This document shows, one piece after another, positions 12,359-22,400 of a stretch of 25,847 bases of DNA. The number at the start of each line of letters is the position of its first letter. Positions within the stretch are counted from its first letter, which is position 1. Source of the stretch: Plantago elongata. Lineage: Eukaryota; Streptophyta; Magnoliopsida; Lamiales; Plantaginaceae. The notes beneath the pieces are model-generated. The model worked only from the letters and a program-made list of their open reading frames with translations, ran no database searches and was not told the DNA's origin. A program made the position numbers and the translations under genes. The DNA is taken from contig JAYMSP010002169.1 in the NCBI GenBank assembly GCA_036897095.1, positions 1 through 25,847 on the forward strand, read 5' to 3'.

Positions 12359-12962
12359 TCAGGACTTTTTGTCTGCGAGAAGGCACTAAGGTCTACTCGA
12401 GGAGGTCTCAGTTTTGATATTGTTAGAATATTATGTACTCCGATATTATAGTATCCAATATATATTGATATGTATACACAGATACACAATAGAAGACTTA
12501 CCTAGTTCAAGTGAGGATAGCAAGCAATCTTTGTAGGCATCTCAAAATTTTATCCTAAATCTTCTCAAAAAGAAAAAAAGAAAAAAAGAAAAAAATGTAT
12601 CCTAAATTATTGATTAACATCACCCCTATCCCTTCATCGAGGTACTTACTACCTTTTAGATGAAAACTGTTGGTCTGCTATTTGTTGCATAAAAATTTAT
12701 TCGATTGGATTTGTGGCCCACCAAATGTAGATACAAGTTCATATGGAAAGACTATATTGAGACTATAAACATTATATTTTCGCAGGACATCGTGTCCATC
12801 AATTTATTTTTGTGGGTCATTAGGTCGTATTATTTCATTTTAGCGGATCTGTTTATTAGGTTTGGTTGCAAATTTTACTTATATAATTATTTAGGTATGT
12901 ATGAACATTACATAAATATGACAAGTTGACAACATATGAAGATACAATAAATTTTTAGTATA
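12359..12962. other. 3' flank of the RRP12-like gene
   Basis: This should contain the 3' UTR and polyadenylation site. The AT-rich stretch around 12,420-12,480 could serve, but no single signal stands out. A low-complexity AAAAAG run lies near 12,568-12,596. No coding sequence is supported; short open frames here are AT-rich and unlike any family I know. Confidence 0.4.
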
Positions 12963-13171
12963 CTCTCTCCGTCTCGCTAAAAGGAAAACATTTTTTTCAT
13001 TTTCAACATTTCATAAAAATGGAGATAAACTTCATAATACAACTCATTTTAACAACATATTATTAGTCCCACATGTGCTTTTCTATTTCAAACTCATTCT
13101 TAACTACATATCATATATTTTTTTTAAAGCGTGTAAAATTAAATTGTTTTATTATTATAGGACGGAGGAAG
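12963..13171. mobile_element. Stowaway-like MITE (diverged)
   Basis: It starts CTCTCTCCGTC and ends GACGGAGGAAG, imperfect inverted repeats of the Stowaway type. TA lies on each side (12961-12962 and 13172-13173). It is 209 bp, AT-rich and non-coding. The ends differ at more positions than those of the copy at 11.1 kb, so this one is probably older. Confidence 0.8.
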
Positions 13172-13589
13172 TATTAAATTACTCGAATTGAGTTGATATT
13201 TTTTGTTGATTGGATAAGTTTTCGACTTAACTTATTAACATTCATGATTAAGTAGTTAAGAACTTTACTTAAATATATTCAAACATTGTGTAAATATATA
13301 AATATCGTTTGTTATAAAATTATAAAAAAAATTGAAAGGTACCTTATTTTGTTACCTTTTAATTTTGGTACTTTAAAATGTAATAGTGTCCAATTGATAT
13401 ACATCGTGTCACATGACGATTTAATTGCGCAACACTTGTTACTTTGCAAAATACTGAAATATATTGGATCAAAATATAAATACGATAGATTTTAGTCAAT
13501 TTCAAATAGATTCCATTATATACTAAAATTTCAAAATTACCCACAAATTTTGAAATTAAAAAATAAAAATATAATAAATAAATCAACCA
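13172..13589. other. AT-rich intergenic DNA, nothing recognised
   Basis: Very AT-rich sequence. Short open frames on both strands have the low-complexity composition expected of chance. Confidence 0.5.
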
Positions 13590-13658
13590 CCATGGAAGGA
13601 GCTTCCATGGCAGTCTGCCACGCACGCGCAGCTTCCTTTCGGATCTGAAAAGGAAGCT
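13590..13658. repeat. Two adjacent perfect hairpins
   Basis: CCATGGAAG (13590-13598) and CTTCCATGG (13602-13610) form a 9-bp stem with a 3-base loop. AGCTTCCTTT (13630-13639) and AAAGGAAGCT (13649-13658) form a 10-bp stem with a 9-base loop. The block is GC-richer than the AT-rich DNA on both sides. It may be the core of a small foldback element; no target duplication was found. Confidence 0.7.
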
Positions 13659-13957
13659 ATGTGGTGGAGTGGCATTTTGCGGAGCTTTCATGGCTTAAAT
13701 GTCAAAAAAAATTTCATTTATAATAATGTTAATTCATAATATATAATAAATGAGTTTATGGAGTTAATCATAATAATTGATGCGGTGATTTTGATAAAGC
13801 GGGGTTAATATAAATTATCATGATGATGATCATGAAAAGTTTTGTCCACGATAAATTTTAAAATAACCCCACCACAACTACTCAATTATTAGGCTTGCTT
13901 TATTGATCAAACTCATTCTTCTCACCGGTGCAACCAAGAACTCAGGCGACGGAAACA

Positions 13958-14008
13958 ATGGAAGCACGCAGCGTTCATTTCGTGACGGAAACTGACCTCA
14001 CTACTCTT
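13958..14008 (+). other. Possible orphan first exon (17 codons)
   Basis: After a less AT-rich leader, ATG opens the frame MEARSVHFVTETDLTTL. It ends at a good donor (CTT then GTAAGT), and the ATG has A at -3 and G at +4. It looks like a normal first coding exon, but no continuation with coding character was found downstream on this strand. It may be the start of a gene broken by insertions, or chance. Confidence 0.25.
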
Positions 14009-15380
14009 GTAAGTACTCATCTTGTTCTATTTACAAACTGATCATCTTATAGTGTATTGATGTGTTCATCATTCATGTTTGATAAATCCAATCACTATTT
14101 TAATGCATGACATTTGATTTGGTTTAAAATCATAATTGTCAATTCATTAACATGGACTCTAAGGAATGTATAAATTGATATTTGCTTGAATTTCCTGAAC
14201 TGTATACTTATTCAATATTGATGTTTTCTGAAATTAAGTATGTATAAATAGTTTCTTTCTAAAAATGTTACATGATTTAGTCCTTAATTGTTCTTCAATG
14301 AGATGGTTTCTTAATAAATGTATTTATTTTTGGTCTCTTGTGCCAGATTGTCCAATACTTGATTAATCTCAAAATTACATCCTATTCATACTTGATTGAA
14401 TCTTGATTATGAAAACAAATATATGTTCTACAATTATAGCATTAGCTAATTACTTTGGTGTTACATTTAAACCAACACTACATTGAATTTGTCTTCATAT
14501 TGGCCCTCCAAAAATTTCCCCTCATAAACATTCATCAAACCATGTTGTGTACAATTCATTACTGAAATTGCAATTCAATGTTGCCAATAAGCATGAACAC
14601 AAATTTGGCAAAACTCCAATATACATATAAATCATTTTACATATTCAAATCCATAATATTGTATACACTAAAAAATAAAAATATGTATTCTTTGGGTAGT
14701 TGTTAGTTGAATAAATGCATCTATGTGAAAAAAAAAATGTAAAATCAAATTTAAAGTTGTCTCCTGAGAGTCACAATACATTGAGAGTCCTCGAAAGTCC
14801 AAAATAATAGAAAAATATAGACAATATATACACAAACTATACAATATAATTTTTTCGCGGGTTGAACTTTCATTTTTTCCCTTCCACTACACAACTCATG
14901 TTGATATTTTTGATCAAATTGTCTATGTTTTATACATAATTGTTTGTTTATGTTCAGTATGAAATTATTTATTAACTCAATATTTATAAATAAATATTAA
15001 TGTTAATTTCATTTATCAATCAATAAATATCTTTACATACAAAATAATATTAAAAAAATTAAAAACACGATATCTAATCTAGAATCATCTTTGCACCATT
15101 GAACATCAACCCCTCCATCTTTATCATCAGTCGTTTTTATTATTTAACCATCATTTTTACGAAATTTGGTATATACAACAAAAACAACAACACTTTGATT
15201 TTTAACATATCAACAATTACAATATGCACATATGCAATTAGTGGTTTACATAAAAAAAAAAGCACCAACAACATAACCTATTTAGCATTCAATATCTACA
15301 ATTACAGTATAAATATGCACAATTAACACTAAAGTGTAAAATTCCGGAAAAAAATTAATCAATATTTTTTACGTATATTT
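14009..15380. other. AT-rich intergenic DNA with transposon-like debris
   Basis: No gene is supported. Near 14,760-14,810 there is a possible terminal repeat (GAGAGTC motifs) related in inverted orientation to sequence near 18,830-18,870. Around 15,180-15,320 there are short CAACAATTA / ATATGCACA motifs that recur at 17.3-17.95 kb. Confidence 0.35.
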
Positions 15381-16080
15381 TAATTTATATTGATGACGAG
15401 TAAATTATTTGAACATGAGTTGGTATACGAGATTTTTATTGATGGTTATTTTACGATCAAGTTTATTCGGTGGGATTTGGACTCAGTTTCGTTGGACTTG
15501 AACGAGGTTTGTAAAGCCCATCTTCCCAGGTTTCTTCCGTCTCTTTCTCAGCCTCTTAATCTTCACCATTCACCTCCCGTAGCCGCCACCATCTCCGCGC
15601 CTCTCACTGGCCGACCACCATATATGCCTAATCTCCGAGTAGTGATGTGATATCGATTGAGATTTGGTGGTTCTTGATCTCGAAACTGAAACAAGACATA
15701 GGAGATCAATTAATCGAGATTCTTGGACTGATTGTGGTGTTTCAGATTGTTTCTGGATTTTTTTGGAGGAAGGGAGTTGATAAGAATTGTATCTTGTTAC
15801 TTTTGCTTGGATTTGGAGAAGTTTGGAGTTGATTAGATGATGTTTGGAAGTTTCAGAATACGCAGGGACTTAATTGAGGTTTTTGAAAAGTTTAAACCCG
15901 TGCTTTTGAGAAGATGAAGCTGGCAGGGAGCTGTTTGTAATTAGTTTATACACAGCGACGATAGATTTTTTCTGTAATTTTAAACACATGATCTTGTGTC
16001 GTGAAGCGGTGTGTTCACTGGCCAGTGAAACGGAGGTCGTTGGTTCTAACTATGAAGGAGGCAATCTTTTTAATTCAGCC
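15381..16080. other. GC-richer segment, possible gene remnant, unassigned
   Basis: This block is clearly less AT-rich than its surroundings. At 15,515-15,620 it has a pyrimidine-rich stretch and codon-like GCCGCCACC / TCTCCGCG runs, like a plant 5' leader or N-terminal coding region. Forward frames of 86 codons (15390) and 61 codons (15647) exist but match no family I know. A perfect 16-bp palindrome (TTCACTGG/CCAGTGAA) lies at 16014-16029. It may be a captured or decayed gene end. Confidence 0.25.
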
Positions 16081-16408
16081 TATATTTTTATTCTTTTAAA
16101 TTATCGTATTCCCCCAAACGTTTCTTAATTATAAATATGCCATTCCACAATTTTAAAGCTTATTTTCCTAGCTCTATAAATGATCATTTTACTATTTTAA
16201 CCCGTTTCCTTATTTTCGACCTTTAAAATCTTAGTAAAGTCGAGATGGAGTTTGTTAGTGGTGCTCTTTGGATGAATTGTGATTGTGATTTTTAAGGATT
16301 TGATGGGAAAGTTATTGGAGGATATTGTGGATTATATAAGTTTGACTTGAATTTGTATCGATCTTGAGGTAAGGGGGTTTCTTGACACTTTTATTTCTAT
16401 TTTATTAT

Positions 16409-16412
<4 letters not shown>

Positions 16413-16450
<38 letters not shown>
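16413..16450. repeat. (AC)n(AT)n microsatellite
   Basis: About 13 AC units are followed directly by about 6 AT units. A compound dinucleotide repeat of this kind is usually variable in length between individuals. Confidence 0.95.
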
Positions 16451-17225
16451 CGTTTTATTGTTTGACAAATAACTTATGGTTATTATACCAAGTAATGGGC
16501 TTGGTATAATAATCTTTTCAAAAGAATCAAGTATGTTTGCCCATAAATGTTTCAACGTAATTGTGATTTGTGAAAAGTATTTTCTTCAACAGCATAGACT
16601 GAAAATATGTTTTATGCTCATCAATATGACTATGGATTGTTTGGCCCCATTGCTATGTTATCCCTTTGATAGGGCATTGTATTGTTATTGTTATGTGAAA
16701 AGCCGACATGTGTGCCACCACGATTCATGTGGCCTTAGTGTATAGTCTAATTAAGCAAAAAAGATATGAATTGACATTGTTTTGTAAAGTGTTTCATGCA
16801 AAATGTATTTTGGATATATGTAAACCTATGATATATATGTATGCTTTGAAATACTTTGCTTGATCCGGGTAGAAGTGTCAATGAGGCTCACCCTTACACC
16901 CTCGTTTCAGATATTTAGTAAGTGATTCGGACATAGATTCTTTGGAGTGGAGATGGTAATCAGATGCTGAATTTTGACAAGACTTTTAAGTAGTTATTCC
17001 GTACTCTGAGATTTGTATAGTATAGGATGACTTGTATTGTTGGGATTGTCTGTATTGAGTATTTGTAATGGATGTAATAAATGTATATATTTTAGATGCT
17101 TTGTTTTTACCACTCTGAGGTTTTATTACATATTTGAGGATAAAGGAAAGCTTCGTCTTTGCGTGAGCCTATCTCACGATAGACGGCCGGTCGCGCCAAA
17201 GTGAATTGGTTTTGGGACGTGACAG
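16451..17225. other. Intergenic DNA, possible old repeat end
   Basis: No gene is supported. The last 80 bases hold a small stem (GTGAGCCTATCTCAC near 17,163-17,177) and a GC-rich ACGGCCGGTCGCGCC stretch, and end TTTTGGGACGTGACA. That resembles the right ends of some plant LTR-type fossils, but no partner repeat or target duplication was seen, so it is not called as one. Confidence 0.3.
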
Positions 17226-18059
17226 AAAACATACATAGGGGTTTGCAAAACACATAATCTCTGAAAAAACGATAAACATCAATAATTTACGACTATATTA
17301 CATATAATTCACATAAAAACTTGAACAAATAAGAACTTCAAGAGACGAAACATAAAGTGTATATTAAAACATCATCTATTCACCCTTAAACATCAACAAT
17401 TATAATATAAACATATACTATTTATACACAGATGCAATTTTATACAAGAAATGCATGAAACCACAAAAATTAGTAATTAACGGCTAAATATGCACTATTT
17501 ACATAAGAAAAGCTAAACAATGATATTTCAACATATGAAACATAAAACAAAACCAACTTGCCGTTAACCATAAGCAATTTCAGTATGAATATATGTAAAC
17601 TTAGCGAATAAACACTAGTGATCAAAGATGTGGAATATAATGTGTCTATAACCAAACATCGTCTATTTACACATAAACATGTACATATTGCGCATAAATA
17701 TATGAAATTTAAAACCAATGCAACATAAAATATAATCATAAAGTAATGAAACCTCATCATCACCTATTTACAACTAAACATATATAATTTACATGAAAAC
17801 CTAAACAAATTTAAAAAACTACAATGAAGATCTACTAACAAACACATGAAAATAAAAAACCAAACAAACTGAAACTACACAAACATCAACAATTATCGGC
17901 CAAACATACGCAATTAAAGTTCAAATATCAACAATTTCACTTGAAATATACATACGATAAATTATTAGAAATCACCAAATCCAATAGAAAAAAACTGAAG
18001 AATCGAGAGAAGAAACTTGAAAATCGAGAAAACGACAAGGGCTGTGACTTAAATGTGTT
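17226..18059. other. AT-rich DNA with scattered related short motifs
   Basis: The sequence is A-rich on this strand and repeats loose variants of AACATCAACAATTA and CATATGCAATT every 50-150 bases. Similar motifs in the same orientation occur at 15.1-15.3 kb. No coding sequence is supported; the 97-codon minus frame at 17470-17763 is low-complexity. Confidence 0.4.
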
Positions 18060-18692
18060 GCGCAGTCGGAGATCCGTCGGATAAGACAACCGAAAAAGCT
18101 CCGATTTCGGTCAACCGTTTCAAAAGTCGACCAAATGAAAAATAAAACTGGTAAAAAGGTAGATTGGGCCATGAGCTACTCAAATATGCAATCGGATTTT
18201 AGATTGATGGCCGGACATCGGAGAAATCACCGGAGAAGACAACCGAAAAAGCTCCGATTTCGGTCAACGATTTCAAAAGTCGACCAAATGAAAAATAAAA
18301 CTGGTAAAAAGGTAGATTGGGCCATGAGCTACTCAAATATGCAATCGGATTTTAGATTGATGGTCGGACAGCGGAGAAATAACCGGAGAAGACAACCGAA
18401 AAAGCTCCGATTTCGGTCAACCGTTTCAAAAGTCGACCAAATGAAAAATAAAACTGGTAAAAAGGTAGATTGGGCCATGAACTACTCAAATATGCAATCG
18501 GATTTTAGATTGGTAGTCGGACAGCGGAGAAATCGCCGGAGAAGACAATTGAATTTCGGCCAACCATTTTAAAAGTCGACCAATGAAAATACAAAACTCG
18601 TGGAAAGGTAGATCGGGCATGAACTACTCAAATATGCAATCGGATTTAAAATTGGCAGTCGGACGGTGGAGATATTGTCGGAAAAGTGATCG
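18060..18692. repeat. 153-bp tandem repeat array
   Basis: Near-identical units begin with CCGAAAAAGCTCCGATTTCG at 18090, 18243 and 18396, so the period is exactly 153 bp. A partial diverged copy precedes them and a more diverged, shortened copy follows to about 18,692. Because 153 is 51 codons, a forward frame stays open through the array (18135-18572) and repeats GKKVDWAMSYSNMQSDFR in each unit. No transcript signal or known domain supports it as a gene. The few differences between the middle units suggest recent expansion. Confidence 0.93.
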
Positions 18693-18774
18693 AAAAAGAA
18701 AAAGAAAAAAGGAAGAGGAGAGGGTAGAGAGAGAGAAGAAAGAAGGAATGAAAGGGAAAAAAAAGAAAAAATAG
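18692..18774 (+). repeat. Polypurine (GA-rich) tract
   Basis: About 80 bases of almost pure A and G follow the tandem array directly. This is low complexity; such tracts can adopt unusual structures or mark the end of an old element. Confidence 0.85.
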
Positions 18775-18869
18775 GATATTTATACTATGTGATAATTCAT
18801 TTTTATATCCATAATTGTATATTTGTTCAAGACTCTCATAAATTCTTATAACACTAGGACTCTTAGACT

Positions 18870-18972
18870 GCACACTATGTGCAACCATGTGAATTGGTCG
18901 CGACCAATTTCTTTCCACACTGTGATGCGGCATGATCGTTGAAGTAACTCAATCGGCAACCGATTGAGTTAC
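18870..18972. repeat. Cluster of perfect palindromes
   Basis: Three inverted repeats lie within 103 bases. GCACA-CTA-TGTGC is at 18870-18882. The 18-bp palindrome AATTGGTCG/CGACCAATT is at 18892-18909, without spacer. GTAACTCAATCGG, a CAA spacer and CCGATTGAGTTAC are at 18944-18972, with 13-bp arms. The arms match exactly. Position next to the tandem array suggests a transposon end or insertion hotspot, but no family is assigned. Confidence 0.9.
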
Positions 18973-19490
18973 CTCTTTTTTTGTTGGGCTTCAAATGGGG
19001 CCCAACTCTTTTTTTCTTATTTATTTTATTATTTAAAAAATATAAAAATTATATTGTCGTTTATATTTTTTGAGATTTACAAAACGAGACCAGTGAAGAT
19101 ACATTTTTTCATACATCAAATGACACTCTTTGTTCGTATTTTGTACTATTTTATTATGCTATTCGTATTTTCAATAAAAAATGTTTATTTTCACTCTAAA
19201 TTTTCAATATTTATATTAATATAGTTATAAATATAAATTAAAAAATTAAAAATTGTCTGCAAACCCGGTCTCAACTGTCACCACCGTGAAGAAAAATTAG
19301 TCGCAAAACGTTTTTACGGAGCAACCAAAAATCCACGAGCAATTTGAGAAGTAGACGGTCTTATATGTTTTAGTATTAAAACACACGTACAAACACCCAA
19401 CCAAGCACGCACCCTCTGAATAAAAATTAAGGCGCGGGTCGTTAATCCTTTATCCTCTCTCCTGCGGTCTCCAGTTACTGCAAAACCCCA
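18973..19490. promoter_or_regulatory. Upstream region of the EMB2654-like gene
   Basis: This stretch covers the likely promoter and 5' leader of the PPR gene. It is AT-rich to about 19,250, then more mixed, with a pyrimidine-rich leader (TCCTTTATCCTCTCTCCTGC) just before the ATG. No clear TATA box at the right distance was seen, in keeping with many plant housekeeping genes. Confidence 0.35.
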
Positions 19491-22400
19491 ATGGCCACAG
19501 CAATGACGACCTCTCCTCCTCCTTCTCCACCAATCCGGTGCTCAAAAAGTGTAAACCCTGACGCTTTCAAACCCAAGAAGCAGGCCAAAGTCGATTACAA
19601 TGCCGCTACTCACAAACTCTCAAATCAAATCCCTGGAATTCAGAAATCCGACCTTCCCAAACGACATCGTCTTCGGATCCAAGCTGACCCCTTTCAGAAG
19701 GACTGGACCATTTCGGAAGTCGTCGACAGGATTCTTAAGCTCAATCACTGGGAGGATATTCATGGCGTGCTCAATCACTGGGCTGGCCGCTTCGCTAGGA
19801 AGAATTTTCCTATCCTCGTAAAGGTCACTATGTTTTATACTTTCGTTCCGTACTCAACTTTCTCGTTGGTCCAGTCAGAATAAATGAATTAATAAAGTAG
19901 GACATAGTATTGTTATAATGATGATACTGGAGTACGACTTTTAAATTACCAAGGGAAAATAAGTTGAGTTCCGGACGGAGTGAGATTATAATGTCATTTT
20001 GGTGAATTGTCAATGTTTGCGAAATAATAAATTATCAACTGGCTAGCTTGCTGCTATTAAATGTTAACGACACAATGTGGCTAGGTGTTGATGTTTCCTG
20101 GTGTGTCTGGGTTAAATTCTTTCTTTGGCACTCGAGTTGATTAACTTGAAATTGTTTTTCGATTAATGAGGAATAAGGAGTTGCTGTAGACTGTAGTAAT
20201 TTGATGGGATTGGGATAGAATAGAACATTGTAGTGGAAGTTATGGATTATTCGATAACTTCTTTTGTAAATTTGATTTTTAGGCAGTAATCTTGTGAGAA
20301 AGCCTTTATGTTACTTTGTGAAGTTGTAAACGTGTAGTGATATAGGCCACTTTATGACTGTCTCATGGTACTTTTTGGCTATGATGTGAACTAATTGAAT
20401 GAGTTATACTTTTATGCAGGAAATAACATGTACGGGTTCTCTCGAACATAGTATTCAAGTTTTCAACTGGATGAAGAATCAGGAGAACTATTGTGCGCGG
20501 AATGATATATATAATATGATGATCAGGTTGCATGCTAGACATAATCACATTGACCAGGCCCGTGGCTTATTCTTTGAGATGCAAAAGTGGAGGTAAGCAA
20601 AAGTGTGGCCTATTAGATGCTTCTGTTACAAGATTGTATTTTCATATTCTGACTATGTAATTTAATTTTTAGTAAATGATTGGTTATGTTGTCCGAGCAA
20701 GTGAATTGTTTTGTTGTATAGGGATTTAGTACTATTTTTTTCACCGAGTCCATTGGTGTTTAGGAGATGGCTACTGAAATCTGCTACTGAATCTTATAAA
20801 TGGTATGCTATTCCACAGGAAAGTGGTCCTTGTTATTTTTGCATCGGCAGTTCAAAGGCCATTTTGACTTGTTGCACTATTAGAATATGAAATGCTCCTC
20901 TCACTCCCAATGGTTCTGGAAAGCTACTAGTCTGTCATCTGTTTCCCTGCTATATGTTATCTTTGTTATATTGTTCATTTGCCATTTTTAGGTGTAAGCC
21001 TGACGTGGAGACCTACAATGCTCTCATCAATGCTCATGGGCGAGCTGGTCAATGGCGCTGGGGAGTGAATATCATGGAAGACATGCTTCATGCAGCTGTG
21101 TGTATTTTACAATTTTCCTCCTAATGTATCTTTCTAGTTCTGATGTGAGCTTCTTCTTAACATTTACCTCCAAAATTTCATTATCTTTTGGTGTAGAAAT
21201 TTTTTATGACCATTTAGTTCCATCAGCAAATATTTGTGTTCATAACTTGTGTGCTAAACTTCGCCTTGCATCAGCTACAAATGTTGAATACCAGGAATTT
21301 TATTGCATCTATCTGCCAGGATCTTGAATGTTGTTAGTTCAGACCCTAGAAAACCTTACTCTCGCAGCTAATTAGTACTTCCATTTATTTTACTGCCTTT
21401 TATCTGTTTATATGCATTTTTTTTTTGTTCTCTCTTTATGCTGCACAATTTACACAAGGCAATGTGGTTCTTGTAGAATTAAGTGATTCTGTTCTCTTTC
21501 TGCTGAAGAGGTCACTCCTGTATAAAATGATGACCTTTTATTGTATTTTTAAATGTTATTCAAGTAGCAAAGTCAGTCATGAAAATTCTGTTCATGTTTT
21601 CATTTTCCATCTGAGAAATGCTTCTGACCTTTTTTTGTGCTTGCAGATTGCACCTAGCCGATCAACATATAACAACTTGATTAATGCATGTGGATCAAGT
21701 GGGAATTGGAAGGAGGCTCTTAAAATTTGTAAAAAGATGACAGATAATGGAGTTGGACCAGACCTGGTGACTCACAATATTATTTTATCTGCATATAAAA
21801 CTGGAAAACAGTATGCAAAATCACTTTCATATTTTGAGCTAATAAAGGGTACAAATATCCGCCCGGACACTACAACCCTTAATATAGTGATATACTGCAT
21901 GGTCAAGCTCAGGAAATATGGCGAGGCAATAGATATTTTCAATTCAATGAGAGATAAAAGGGCAGAAGTCCATCCTGATATCGTGACATATACCAGCATC
22001 ATGCATATGTATTCTGTCAATGGACAGGTCGAAGATTGTCGTGCTGTATTTGATACATTAGTTGCTGAAGGTCTGAAGCCAAATATTGTCTCATACAATG
22101 CTCTACTTGGTGCATATGCCTCTCTTGGACTAAGTGATCAATCATTATCTGTTTTTAACAAAATGAAACAGAATGGAATCCGCCCTGATGTTGTTTCTTA
22201 TACTTCTTTACTGAATGCATTTGGAAAGTCGCAACAGCCGGGAAAGGCCAGGGAAATATTTGATATGATGAGGATCAACCATTGCAAACCGAACTTGGTG
22301 ACTTACAATGCACTAATTGATGCTTATGGCTCTACTGGATTTCTGGCGGAAGCTGTTGATCTGCTGCGAGAAATGGAGCAGGAAGGTCTACGACCAAATG

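Noticed and set aside
11881-12489. Minus-strand open frame of 202 codons
   Set aside because: It is antisense to the last RRP12 exon and intron, has proline/leucine-rich shadow composition and matches no family.
13359-13691. Minus-strand open frame of 110 codons
   Set aside because: It is low-complexity Tyr/Ile-rich sequence across an AT-rich region and a hairpin block, with no family resemblance.
15099-15326. Asn/Ile/Tyr-rich forward frame
   Set aside because: It is the translation of AT-rich repeat-like DNA; similar composition recurs at 17.3-17.9 kb.
16860-17225. Possible solo LTR ending at GGGACGTGACA
   Set aside because: Only the right end looks suggestive. No matching start, no target duplication and no internal element parts were found.
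18135-18572. Open frame through the tandem array as a host gene
   Set aside because: The frame is explained by a repeat unit divisible by three; there is no domain, and no promoter or splice context was seen.
21425-21646. N-terminal extension of the long PPR open frame
   Set aside because: This part is intron 3 read through. The exon begins at 21647 after TTGCAG, where the PPR motif resumes from the previous exon.
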